From positions 1-37,588 of the forward strand of contig QHTZ01000083.1 in the NCBI GenBank assembly GCA_003221005.1: a stretch of 37,588 nt of DNA, in the 5' to 3' direction. Positions 26,056 to 34,751 of the stretch are shown here, piece by piece; positions within the stretch are counted from its first letter, which is position 1, and each line of letters begins with the position of its first letter. Origin of the DNA: Gemmatimonadota bacterium. Its GTDB lineage: Bacteria; Gemmatimonadota; Gemmatimonadetes; Gemmatimonadales; GWC2-71-9. A program made the translations under genes and the position numbers. Under the pieces are notes generated by a model. It was not told where the DNA came from. It did no database searches and saw nothing but the letters and a program-made list of their open reading frames with translations.

Positions 26056-27320
26056 CTGTGCAGCGGTACCACGAACCGGACCGTGACGGCTTCCTGCGTC
26101 TGGGGCGAAACGGTGCAGAAGCAATCGGTGCCAATCAGGCGCTTCACTCCCTGCACTTCGGCTTCGGCGATGCCGGGGACGTCACGGAAGGTGATCTCGA
26201 ACGCCTGGCCGTCGATGACGCGGTAGCTCACCGGCCGCCCCACGAGGCGGTGGTGCGGATCGATCTTCGCCAACCCGTCCGCGAGGCGGTGTTGCAGCTC
26301 CGTCAACCGCTCGCCGGTCGGCGCCAGGCGCTCGCTCAATACTGGGGTTCGATTCGCCCGCACGGCGGCGGCGTTGCGCCGCATCCCCGCCAGCCCCGGG
26401 CGCTCGAACGGCGTGTCCTCGAAGCGGCGGTCGAACTCCGACGTGGTCATCCCGGCGAACGCATTGAGGTCGGGCGCCATGAGGTCGGCGCGCGGTGCGA
26501 GCTCGGGATCCGTCGTGGCGTGTGCGAACGTCACGTTCCACGGGCACACGTCCTGACAGACGTCACAGCCAAACAGCCAGTCCGTCGCGAGACGCCGCTC
26601 CGGCTCTGTGAACTCCCCGCGGTGCTCGATCGTGAGGTAGGAGATGCAGCGCCGTGCGTCCATCAGGTGCGGCGCGACGAACGCCTCGGTGGGGCAGGCG
26701 TCGAGGCAGCGGCGGCAGGAGCCACAGCGATCGGCGTCGAACGGCAGATCGGGCGTGAGCGCTGCGTCGGTGAGCACGACGCCTATGAAGGTGAACGAGC
26801 CGAGGCGTGGGTGGATGAGCATCATGTTCTTGCCGATCCAGCCCAATCCGGCCCGCTGCGCCAGGTCGCGCTCGGGCACCGGGCCGGCGTCGACGTAGCA
26901 GCGAGAGCGCGCACCAGGGGAGATCCGCCTGATGGCGTCGGCCAGCCGCGCGAGGCGAGCGCCGAGGATACGGTGGTAGTCGCCGGACCAGGCGTACTGG
27001 GCGACCTGCGCTCGATCCGGTAGCACGGCCGCGGGGTCGGCCGGCCCGTGGAAGTAGCTGGTGAGTGTCACGACCGCGACCGTGGCGTTCGGCATGATGC
27101 GGGCCGGCTCCTTGCGTTGCTCAGCCTGGCGCCGCAGGTAGTCCATGCCGCCCGCGTACCCGGCGGCGAGCCAGCGGTCGAGCTCCGCCGCGTGCGCGTT
27201 CCGCTCCAGCGTCGCGATCCCCACGGCGTCGAACCCCAGCTCGATAGCCCGACGCTTCACCTCTACGGTGTTTCTCGACGCCGATCCTTGACGCCTCCTC
27301 TCGACGTCTTTGTGTTTCAT
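26052..27320 (-). CDS. queG: Epoxyqueuosine reductase QueG with a non-standard C-terminal tail
   Basis: A 422-residue cobalamin-dependent Fe-S enzyme that makes the last step of queuosine in tRNA. Asp144 in CYVDAGPVPERDLA fits the catalytic acid, GLGWIGKN follows, and two [4Fe-4S] sites are visible: CGSCRRCLDACP (199-210) and CDVCQDVCPWN (252-262), with Cys225 between. The family core ends near residue 325. The last 85 or so residues, from RLTELQHRL to the end, are not the HEAT-like repeat of E. coli QueG and I do not recognise them. ATG 27320 overlaps the stop of the small gene upstream (ATGA). Confidence 0.92.
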   Translation of the reverse strand: MKHKDVERRRQGSASRNTVEVKRRAIELGFDAVGIATLERNAHAAELDRWLAAGYAGGMDYLRRQAEQRKEPARIMPNATVAVVTLTSYFHGPADPAAVLPDRAQVAQYAWSGDYHRILGARLARLADAIRRISPGARSRCYVDAGPVPERDLAQRAGLGWIGKNMMLIHPRLGSFTFIGVVLTDAALTPDLPFDADRCGSCRRCLDACPTEAFVAPHLMDARRCISYLTIEHRGEFTEPERRLATDWLFGCDVCQDVCPWNVTFAHATTDPELAPRADLMAPDLNAFAGMTTSEFDRRFEDTPFERPGLAGMRRNAAAVRANRTPVLSERLAPTGERLTELQHRLADGLAKIDPHHRLVGRPVSYRVIDGQAFEITFRDVPGIAEAEVQGVKRLIGTDCFCTVSPQTQEAVTVRFVVPLHS

Positions 27321-27583
27321 AGACCCATCACTTGGCGGCGCCAGCGCGCGAACTGGACGACGTCGCTGACCGGTGGGACGGCAGCTTCGTCGCCGTAGGC
27401 GGTGAACATGCGCCAGCGCATGTACTCGCGGGGAGGGAGGGGCAGGAAGGGCGGCCGCCGATACCACGCGCGCGCGCGGAAGCTCCACATCAGGCGCAGC
27501 AGGTCGACGGCCAGGCGCGGGTTCACGAGAGCGCGGAGCGCCAGGCGGAGGTACAGCGACGACCATCTGCCGGAAGGCGACAT
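27317..27583 (-). CDS. Small basic hypothetical protein next to queG, 88 residues
   Basis: An 88-residue protein from ATG 27583, translationally coupled to queG by ATGA. It is strongly basic and aromatic, with the striking segment RAWYRRPPFLPLPPREYMRWRMFTAYGDE (about 38-66) and an amphipathic end (VVQFARWRRQ). There is no signal peptide, membrane segment or metal motif. The layout (proline-rich patch then an Arg/Trp-rich helix) looks constrained, and I believe similar small proteins occur elsewhere, but I cannot name a family. The position hints at a role alongside queuosine synthesis or simply cotranscription. Confidence 0.7.
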   Translation of the reverse strand: MSPSGRWSSLYLRLALRALVNPRLAVDLLRLMWSFRARAWYRRPPFLPLPPREYMRWRMFTAYGDEAAVPPVSDVVQFARWRRQVMGL

Positions 27584-27709
27584 CGTACGTGCAAATCTAC
27601 ACGCCCGTGCTGATCAACGCGGTGTCGGGTGCACTCCTCCTTCTATATATTGACCGCCTATGGCCCTCGCCAGCGGCGTCTCGGCTCTTCTACAACCCGC
27701 AGGATGACT

Positions 27710-28459
<750 letters not shown>

Positions 28460-28463
28460 CCCC

Positions 28464-29603
28464 ATGACGCCCCGAAACGATTTTCTGCGAGGCGCGCGCA
28501 TCGATCCCAAGCCGATCACGGGCCGGGAGACGGTCCCCGAGCTGATCGACAACGCGTTCCTCGCCTACAACGCGGGGCGGTTGGGGGAGGCGTGCCGGCT
28601 CTTCACGGAGCGGATGCTCGCCGACGACGTGACGGTGGGGATGAGCCTCACCGGCGCGATGACGCCGGCCGGTCTCGGCATGTCGACGATCATCCCGCTG
28701 CTGGAGGCGGGGTTCGTGGACTGGATCGTGTCGACCGGCGCGAACCTGTATCACGACGCGCATTTCGGCCTGGGCCTCTCGATGCACCGAGGCAGCCCGT
28801 TCGTGGACGACGTGGAGCTGCGCGAGCAGGGCGTGGTGCGCATCTACGACATCTTCTTCGACTACGAGGTGCTGCTCTCGACTGACGCGTACATCCGTGA
28901 GGTCTCGGCGGGCGCCGAGTTCCAGCGACCGATGAGCACCGCGGAGTACCATTACCTGCTCGGCGGGTACATCCTGGAGCGCGAGAAGGCGCTCGGCATC
29001 AAGCGCAAGTCGCTGCTCGGCGTCGCACACGACTGCGCGGTGCCGATCTACACTTCGTCGCCCGGCGACTCGTCCATCGGCATGAACGTCGCCGAGCAGG
29101 CGCTTGCGGGCGGCCAGCTGCGCTTCGACCCGAGCGCCGACGTGAACGAGACCTCCGCGATCGTATTTCGGGCCAAGGTCACCGGCGGCAAGAGCGGTGT
29201 GCTGATCGTCGGCGGGGGCAGCCCCAAGAATTTCGTGCTCCAGACCGAGCCCCAGATCCAGGAAGTCCTCGGGATCAGCGAGAAGGGGCACGACTACTAC
29301 CTCCAGATCACCGACGCGCGCCCCGACACCGGGGGATTGTCGGGCGCCACGCCGGCGGAGGCGGTGAGCTGGGGCAAGGTGGATCCCGACCAGCTGCCGG
29401 GCACCGTCGTCTGCTACCTGGACAACACGGTCGCGCTCCCGCTCCTCACGGCGTACGCCCTCGCCCGCCGCAAGCCGCGGCGCCTGAAGCGCCTGTACCA
29501 GCTCCGGGACGAGATGATGCGGCAGCTGACCGAGGAGTACCTCGCGGCGAAGGCGGACCGCGACTCGCGGGCGGAGGCGGCGACTGGCGGACGCTCCGCC
29601 TAG
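28464..29603 (+). CDS. Deoxyhypusine synthase homologue
   Basis: A 379-residue protein of the deoxyhypusine synthase family (PF01916), NAD- and spermidine-using aminobutyl transferases. [12 protein letters not shown] and [12 protein letters not shown] match the N-terminal NAD region, and [11 protein letters not shown] with Lys305 matches the region of the catalytic lysine of the eukaryotic enzyme. The segment that reads GGGxxKHH in eukaryotes is GGGSPKNF here (250-257), so one substrate-contacting His is replaced. Bacteria have no eIF5A, so the acceptor must differ; homospermidine or another polyamine product is the usual proposal. GGGAGGG lies eight bases before ATG 28464. It follows the LOG gene by four bases. 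Confidence 0.92.
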   Translation: MTPRNDFLRGARIDPKPITGRETVPELIDNAFLAYNAGRLGEACRLFTERMLADDVTVGMSLTGAMTPAGLGMSTIIPLLEAGFVDWIVSTGANLYHDAHFGLGLSMHRGSPFVDDVELREQGVVRIYDIFFDYEVLLSTDAYIREVSAGAEFQRPMSTAEYHYLLGGYILEREKALGIKRKSLLGVAHDCAVPIYTSSPGDSSIGMNVAEQALAGGQLRFDPSADVNETSAIVFRAKVTGGKSGVLIVGGGSPKNFVLQTEPQIQEVLGISEKGHDYYLQITDARPDTGGLSGATPAEAVSWGKVDPDQLPGTVVCYLDNTVALPLLTAYALARRKPRRLKRLYQLRDEMMRQLTEEYLAAKADRDSRAEAATGGRSA

Positions 29604-31095
29604 ATCCGCCGTCCCGGCGAGCGAGATCGGCGGGCGCGCCTATGCGGCGTACGCCCTCGGTCTGCTCACGCTGATCAATTTCCTCAACTACACCGACCGG
29701 AACGTCGTCTTCGCGCTGTTCGAGCCGATCAAGCGCGAGCTCGCCCTCTCCGATCAGCGGCTCGGCTGGCTCGGCTCGGCGTACGTGATCGTCCTGTCGC
29801 TCGCCGCGCTGCCGCTTGGCGTGCTGGGCGACTTGAAGTCGCGGCGGGCGGTCATCGCGTTCGGCGTCGGGCTGTGGAGTGTCTGCACCGCGCTCGGCGC
29901 GGTGGTCCGGAGCTTCTGGCAGCTGCTCGTGGTGCGCTCGCTCGTGGGGGTGGGAGAAGCGGGATACGGGCCGGCGGCGCAGGCGCTGATCGCGGACTTC
30001 TATCGCGGCCGGCGGCGGGCCTTCGCCATCGGCGTCTACTCCGTGGGCATGGCGTTCGGCGGCGTCGTCGGGATCTGGCTGGGCGGCGTGCTTGCGATCC
30101 GCTACGGGTGGCGCTGGGCATTCGTGGTGATGGGCGCTCCGGGACTCGTCCTCGCCGTGCTCGCCTCGCGGTTGCGGGATCCCGCCCGGCGCCCGCCCGC
30201 GCCGCTCATCCCGACCGTGCGCGCGTGGCTCGAGCGTGGGGTGCCCCAGGCCGCGCGGGTCGCGGCGCCGCTCGTGGTCCTGACCGTCGCCGGAGCGCTC
30301 GCGAGCAGCATCCTCGATCTCTTTCAGCAGCTGCCGCCGAATCTGGACACGGCGGTGTTCGGGGTCGCGGTGAGCGCCGGGATCGTGTGGACCGTGTTCC
30401 GGCTCGTGCCGATCGCCGTGCGGCGCACCACCGAGGCGGGCGACGTGGCGGCGACGGCGTTCGGGGACTTCGTCCACGCAGCGGCCACGGTGCTCCGCAC
30501 GCCGACCTTGATCTGGATCTTCCTCGGCGGTGCCCTTGTCACGTTCGCCGTGAATGGGCTCATCGCTTGGGCGCCCAGCTTTATGCAGCGCACCCATGAC
30601 CTATCGGTCGCGGCGGTGGGCCGCGCCTTCGGCGTCTGGGCGCTCGCCGGCGGCGCGCTCGGCGCGCTGTTCGGGGGCCGGGTCGGGGACCGGCTGCTGG
30701 TGCATTGGAGCGGCGGGCGAGTGCTGGTCTCGGGCGCAGGCTTCGTGCTGGGCGGGCCGGTATGCGTGGGGCTGCTGCTCGTGGACGAGCTGCGGATCTT
30801 CGTGCCGCTCCTGTTCACCACGTTCTTCCTGTACACCTGGTACAACGGGCCGCTCTCGGCCGTCATCCTGGACGTGGTTCCCGGGGCGGTGCGCGCGTCG
30901 GTGCTGGGCGCCTACGTGCTCTTCTCGCATTTGGCGGGCGACGCGATCGCGCCGCCGCTCGTTGGCTACCTCTCCGACCGGATCGGGTTGCGGCCGGCGA
31001 TGCTGCTCCTGCCCACGGCTGGAGCCCTAGGCGGCCTGCTGATCCTGATCGCGCTGACGACGGTGGGGAAGGACATGGCGAGGGTGAGAACGTGA
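29584..31095 (+). CDS. MFS transporter, Spinster-like, apparent CTG start
   Basis: A 503-residue 12-helix transporter. [37 protein letters not shown] is the typical first-helix block of Spinster/hexuronate-type MFS proteins, followed by LGDLKSRR (loop 2-3) and [25 protein letters not shown]. That first block lies upstream of the first ATG, GTG or TTG in frame (GTG 29785), and the frame is closed by TGA at 29527. The only well-placed initiator is CTG 29584, with GGAGG six bases upstream (29573-29577), overlapping the previous gene by 20 bases. A GTG 29785 start would lose helix 1. The substrate is unknown. Confidence 0.85.
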   Translation: MADAPPRSAVPASEIGGRAYAAYALGLLTLINFLNYTDRNVVFALFEPIKRELALSDQRLGWLGSAYVIVLSLAALPLGVLGDLKSRRAVIAFGVGLWSVCTALGAVVRSFWQLLVVRSLVGVGEAGYGPAAQALIADFYRGRRRAFAIGVYSVGMAFGGVVGIWLGGVLAIRYGWRWAFVVMGAPGLVLAVLASRLRDPARRPPAPLIPTVRAWLERGVPQAARVAAPLVVLTVAGALASSILDLFQQLPPNLDTAVFGVAVSAGIVWTVFRLVPIAVRRTTEAGDVAATAFGDFVHAAATVLRTPTLIWIFLGGALVTFAVNGLIAWAPSFMQRTHDLSVAAVGRAFGVWALAGGALGALFGGRVGDRLLVHWSGGRVLVSGAGFVLGGPVCVGLLLVDELRIFVPLLFTTFFLYTWYNGPLSAVILDVVPGAVRASVLGAYVLFSHLAGDAIAPPLVGYLSDRIGLRPAMLLLPTAGALGGLLILIALTTVGKDMARVRT

Positions 31096-32105
31096 AGATC
31101 GCCGTCGTCTTCGACACGCTGCATCCCGAATGGGAGGACGCCGACTACAAGAAGGAGATGGAAGCGAAGGTCGAGGAAGCGGAGTACGACGTGGCCCGGG
31201 CGCTGCTCGAGAACGGCCACGACGTCCGCTTGCTGGGGGTGCAGGAGCACCTGCCACCGCTGCTCGATCGCCTGGGCAGCTTCGGGCCGAAGGTCGTTTT
31301 CAACGGTTGCGAAGGGTTCCGCGGGCATGCGCGGCACGAGTACGCCGTCGCCGGGGTGCTCGAGATGCACGGTTACCGCTATACGGGCTCGTCTCCAACG
31401 GCGCTGCTCGTGGCGCGTAACAAGTCACTCACCAAGAAGATCCTCGCGTACCACGGGATTCGCGTGCCGGCGTTCGCCGAGTGCCACCCCGGCGAGAAGC
31501 CCGTGCGTCCGTCGGAGCTGCGCTTCCCACTGATCGTCAAGCCGCTGCTCGAGGACGCGTCCGTGGGCATCGCGCAGGCGTCCGTCGTGGAAGACGACGC
31601 GAGCCTCGCGGAGCGCGTGAAGTTTGTACACGAGAAATTCAGCCAGGCGGCGATCGTGGAGGAGCTGATCGAAGGACGGGAGCTGTACGTGGGGCTCATC
31701 GGTAACGCGGCGCTCGACGTGCTGCCGATCGTCGAGATGACGTTCGGCGAGGCGGAGACGGGCGAGCACCGCATCGCGACCTACAAGGCGAAGTGGGACG
31801 AGGAATACCGCAAGCGGAAGCGCATCCGCAATGTGTTCGCGAAGGGGCTGTCGGACGAAGTGACGGCCAAGATCACGGAGATCTGCACGACCGCGTTTCA
31901 TGCGCTCTGGCTCCAGGACTACGGCCGGATTGACCTCCGGTTGACGCACGACGAGGAAGTGTACGTGCTCGAGGTGAACCCCAATCCGTTCATCGCGTAC
32001 GAGCACGAGATGGCGAACGCGGCCGAGAAGGCCGGGATGAGCTACCAACAGTTCGTGCAGCGCATCGTGGACGAGGCGCTGAAGCGGGACCATGGCACGG
32101 CGTAG
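31092..32105 (+). CDS. ATP-grasp ligase, D-alanine--D-alanine ligase-like
   Basis: A 337-residue ATP-grasp enzyme. The ATP-binding part has PLIVKPLLEDASVGIAQASVV and IVEELIEGRELYVGLIG, and metal ligands are in YGRIDLRL and YVLEVNPNPFI. It resembles D-Ala-D-Ala ligases in the middle and C-terminal domains. The N-terminal domain lacks the usual GG-x-S-x-E opening of Ddl and reads VVFDTLHPEWEDADYKKEMEAKVEEAEYD, so it is probably a ligase for another amino acid or amine, not the cell-wall enzyme. GTG 31092 overlaps the transporter stop (GTGA). Its end overlaps the peptidase gene by 14 bases. Confidence 0.88.
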   Translation: MKIAVVFDTLHPEWEDADYKKEMEAKVEEAEYDVARALLENGHDVRLLGVQEHLPPLLDRLGSFGPKVVFNGCEGFRGHARHEYAVAGVLEMHGYRYTGSSPTALLVARNKSLTKKILAYHGIRVPAFAECHPGEKPVRPSELRFPLIVKPLLEDASVGIAQASVVEDDASLAERVKFVHEKFSQAAIVEELIEGRELYVGLIGNAALDVLPIVEMTFGEAETGEHRIATYKAKWDEEYRKRKRIRNVFAKGLSDEVTAKITEICTTAFHALWLQDYGRIDLRLTHDEEVYVLEVNPNPFIAYEHEMANAAEKAGMSYQQFVQRIVDEALKRDHGTA

Positions 32106-33090
32106 GCGCGAGGTCCCGACGCCCGAGCTGCGGTGCCCGACCTGCCGGGCGGAGCTCGCGCGCTTTTGGGCGTACTGCCCCGACTGCGGGCGTCGCCTCG
32201 AGTGGCGGGACACCGCGCGCCTGACCGGCGCCGAGTGCTACTACTGCCGCTGGGTGGTGTCGGACAGTTTTTCCTTCTGTCCCTGGTGCGGGCGGAACAT
32301 CGCGGACCGCGACTCGAGCGCCGAGCCGCTGAGGGCGCCCAAGGGGTTCCGCTACGACCGCCGCTGCCAGTGGGGCTGCGGCGGCGGCGTGATGTATCCG
32401 ATGCGCCATTGCCCCTGGTGCGGCCGGCGGCAGCGGTGGCGCTACGATCGGTTCCAGAATGTCTGTCCCCACTGCAGTAAGGGCGTGGACGACTGGATGG
32501 ACGTCTGCCCCTGGTGCGGTGAGGACGCGACGGGGCGCGATCTCATCCGTCAGGCGCTGCGCCGCGTGCGGCAGCTGCTCATCGTGTCACGCCTCCGGGA
32601 TTGGCACTACCGCGTGCTGCTGCGGCCCGGCGTGTCCGGGGTCACGCATCGCACGCCCAAGGTGATCGAGATCGAACGGCGTTATGTCACCGGTAAGCGA
32701 TCTCGCGACGAGATCTCCTGGAACATGCTCACCGGCTTGATCCTCCACGAGCTTGGCCATTCCTTCTTGTACCATCACTGGTCGCTGACCCGGACGGGGC
32801 GATTCCGCCGCGCCTTCGGCGAGGTGCGCCAGGCCTACCGTGTCGCCGATTCCAAGTGGGTGGACTTCGAGCGCCGCAGGGTCACCACGACGCTTCCCAA
32901 CTACGTCACGGCCTACGCGGCCACTCACCCGCAGGAGGACTTCGCCGAGACGTTCCGGTTCTACGTGGCGCGGCGGGGCCGGCTGCGGGAGCTGTTTGCG
33001 GAATTCGGGCGGAAGCGGAAGGGCGTCGTGGTGTACGAGAAATTCCTGGCGCTGCACGAGTTCGTGCGGAGCTTGCGGGGATGGCAGTGA
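32092..33090 (+). CDS. Four-zinc-ribbon protein with a HExxH metallopeptidase domain
   Basis: A 332-residue two-part protein. Residues 15-142 carry four zinc ribbons, each a pair of CxxC-type knuckles: Cys15/18+29/32, 49/52+63/66, 92/96+107/110, 125/128+139/142, sixteen cysteines in all. Residues 150-332 resemble putative zinc-binding metallopeptidases (Peptidase_Mx-like): HELGHS with His219, Glu220 and His223, and HPQEDFAETF (279-288), whose Glu is the probable third ligand. There is no signal peptide, so it acts in the cytoplasm. The ATG 32092 lies inside the ATP-grasp gene, suggesting translational coupling and a shared pathway with that ligase. Confidence 0.87.
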   Translation: MARRRREVPTPELRCPTCRAELARFWAYCPDCGRRLEWRDTARLTGAECYYCRWVVSDSFSFCPWCGRNIADRDSSAEPLRAPKGFRYDRRCQWGCGGGVMYPMRHCPWCGRRQRWRYDRFQNVCPHCSKGVDDWMDVCPWCGEDATGRDLIRQALRRVRQLLIVSRLRDWHYRVLLRPGVSGVTHRTPKVIEIERRYVTGKRSRDEISWNMLTGLILHELGHSFLYHHWSLTRTGRFRRAFGEVRQAYRVADSKWVDFERRRVTTTLPNYVTAYAATHPQEDFAETFRFYVARRGRLRELFAEFGRKRKGVVVYEKFLALHEFVRSLRGWQ

Positions 33091-33236
33091 GCTCCCGGTT
33101 CCACGCCAACCTCGCCCGGTTCAGCGTGGTGCTGGGGGTGGTGGCCGCCCTCGTGGTCATCGTGCTCTGGGGGCGCCTGCAGGAGGAGTTCGCCGCTGCC
33201 AGGCGGATGGCGTCTTCCTCCGTGGGCCCCCCCTGA
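33081..33236 (+). CDS. Small single-pass membrane protein, 51 residues
   Basis: From ATG 33081, overlapping the peptidase gene by ten bases, to TGA 33234-33236. A short basic N-terminus (SSRFHANLARF) is followed by one hydrophobic helix (SVVLGVVAALVVIVLWG) and a charged C-terminal helix (RLQEEFAAARRM). The predicted topology is a bitopic membrane peptide. I do not recognise a family. The overlap and membrane-protein composition argue that it is real; GTG 33087 is an alternative start. Confidence 0.62.
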   Translation: MAVSSRFHANLARFSVVLGVVAALVVIVLWGRLQEEFAAARRMASSSVGPP

Positions 33237-33241
33237 CGCCG

Positions 33242-34141
33242 GTGCCATGCACCGACTCTGTCGGGCCGCGTCCCGGAAGGCCGTTCACCGTTTCCGTCGA
33301 TCCCATCGCCCTGCGCCACGCTCTGGTCACGGGCCTCACGGGCGCAGTCGACTCCGCCCTCACGGAGTACACCAATCGGCTCGCCTGCGACATCCACGCC
33401 GAGTGGAACTTGATGGCGGTCTACGACGCATTCCGAGTCCGCGATCCCGCGCTGCTCGCAGCGCTGGGGCGCTGGGTGGCCGAGGAACCCCAGGCGCCGG
33501 GCCCGCGCATCGCCCGCGCGGCCTACTATACCGAGGCGGGGTGGCGAGCTCGGGACGTGCGGGCGGCGCTCCAGCTCGATCCCCGCGTTCTCGCGGCGTA
33601 CTGGCTCATCATCGAGCACACCCAGGCGGGAGGCCAGAATCGCCTCGGGCGCGTCGTGCTGGATCGGGCGCTGCAGGTGTGGCCCCTGTCGGTCCAGCTG
33701 CGACTGGTCTACATGCACGAGCTGGAGCCGCGCTGGGGCGGCAGTTACGACGCGATGACCGAGCTCGCGATGCAGGCCGAATCCCTCGCCGAGCGCAACC
33801 CCGAGCTACTGGTGCTGTGGGGATACGCCTCATGGGAACGCGGCCGCACGGCGCGCGAAGACGGCGACACAGTGGGGAGCGTCGCGTGGTTCGACGAGGC
33901 CGTCACCCACGGCACCGACCCGCTCTTCCTAGCGGATCGGGGGGAGTCGCTAGCTGAGCTGGGACGACTGGAGGCCGCCGCCGCCGACTTCGATCGCGCC
34001 CTCACGCTCTGGCCCGCATACGCCTAGGCGTATCAAGAGCGCGCCATCGGGCTGGCCACGTTCGCCGAGCACCTGTCCGGCAACAGTCGGGCGAGTCTCA
34101 TGGCCCGGGCGCTGAACGACTTGGTACCGCGGACCGGCTGA
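33242..34141 (+). pseudogene. DUF4034-like repeat protein interrupted by an in-frame amber codon
   Basis: An alpha-helical repeat protein that reads in frame from GTG 33242 to TAG 34025-34027 (261 residues), then continues in the same frame for 37 more codons to TGA 34139-34141. ELEPRWGGSYDAMTELAMQAE and the closing DFDRALTLWPAYA are like DUF4034/TPR proteins, whose last repeat normally goes on beyond this point. The continuation (AYQERAIGLATFAEHL) reads as the expected next helix. The protein may be a recent pseudogene, use readthrough, or reflect a base error. The start is not firm, as no ribosome-binding site is visible. It lies five bases after the small membrane-protein gene. Confidence 0.7.
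34018..34033. repeat. Perfect 16-base palindrome centred on the amber codon
   Basis: ATACGCCTAGGCGTAT is its own reverse complement and contains the TAG 34025-34027. A single base change at the centre of a shorter palindrome could have produced both features at once. Confidence 0.85.
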
Positions 34142-34212
34142 GCCCAGGCGACCCCGTGACCGAGTGGTGGATCGCTTACATGTCTCAATAAGCCGCGGCC
34201 GTCCGCGCCGAC

Positions 34213-34677
34213 TCAGTAGAGCGTGATGTTCAGCCCCGCGAGCAGCTGGAATTGCGACACGCCGTGCCGCAGCGAGCGACCCTCTAGGTACGGGTGCGTG
34301 ACGCCGCGGCGCGATTCCAACCCGAACAAGAGATCCCATCCGGTGTCCGTTGCGCTCGCGCCGCCAGCACTCGAGTGGAATACGTTGACTCCGCCGCCGA
34401 AGTAGAGATCCGTCGCTGGCGCCACCGGAAACCGGACCTTCACGTCGCCGCTGAAAGCGAGCAGCGACCCTCCCGTCGCGACGTAATAATCGAACGACGG
34501 ATACAACTCGATGGACGGCGCGATCGGCAGCAACATCTGAGCGCCGGCCAGCCCGCGATCGCGGTCGAAGTTGTAACCCCCATGCGCGCCGATGTGCGCC
34601 CGCTGGGCTTGCAGGGGAGCAGCGAGCAGACCAGCGAGGAGCGCTCCCGCGACTGCGGTCCACGCTTGCAGCTTCAT
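34213..34677 (-). CDS. Small outer-membrane beta-barrel-like protein
   Basis: A 154-residue exported protein. A clear signal peptide (MKLQAWTAVAGALLAGLLAAPLQA) ends near residue 24. The mature part alternates polar and hydrophobic residues in short strands (SIELYPSFDYYVAT, GDVKVRFPVAPATDLYFGGGVNVF, WDLLFGLESRRGVTHPYLEGRSL) and ends in LLAGLNITLY, an aromatic C-terminus typical of proteins folded by the Bam machinery. It is short for a barrel, about 8 strands. GGAGGG upstream supports ATG 34677. The function is unknown. It follows glpD on the same strand with a 74-base gap. Confidence 0.82.
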   Translation of the reverse strand: MKLQAWTAVAGALLAGLLAAPLQAQRAHIGAHGGYNFDRDRGLAGAQMLLPIAPSIELYPSFDYYVATGGSLLAFSGDVKVRFPVAPATDLYFGGGVNVFHSSAGGASATDTGWDLLFGLESRRGVTHPYLEGRSLRHGVSQFQLLAGLNITLY

Positions 34678-34751
34678 GGTTCCCTCCTTCCGACGGGGCC
34701 CGCCAGCAAGATGCCGCGCGTCGGGGAAGGGTAACGGCCACAGGGTGGCGC

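Noticed and set aside
29785..29787. GTG 29785 as the start of the second MFS transporter
   Set aside because: It would delete the conserved first transmembrane helix that is encoded in frame upstream.
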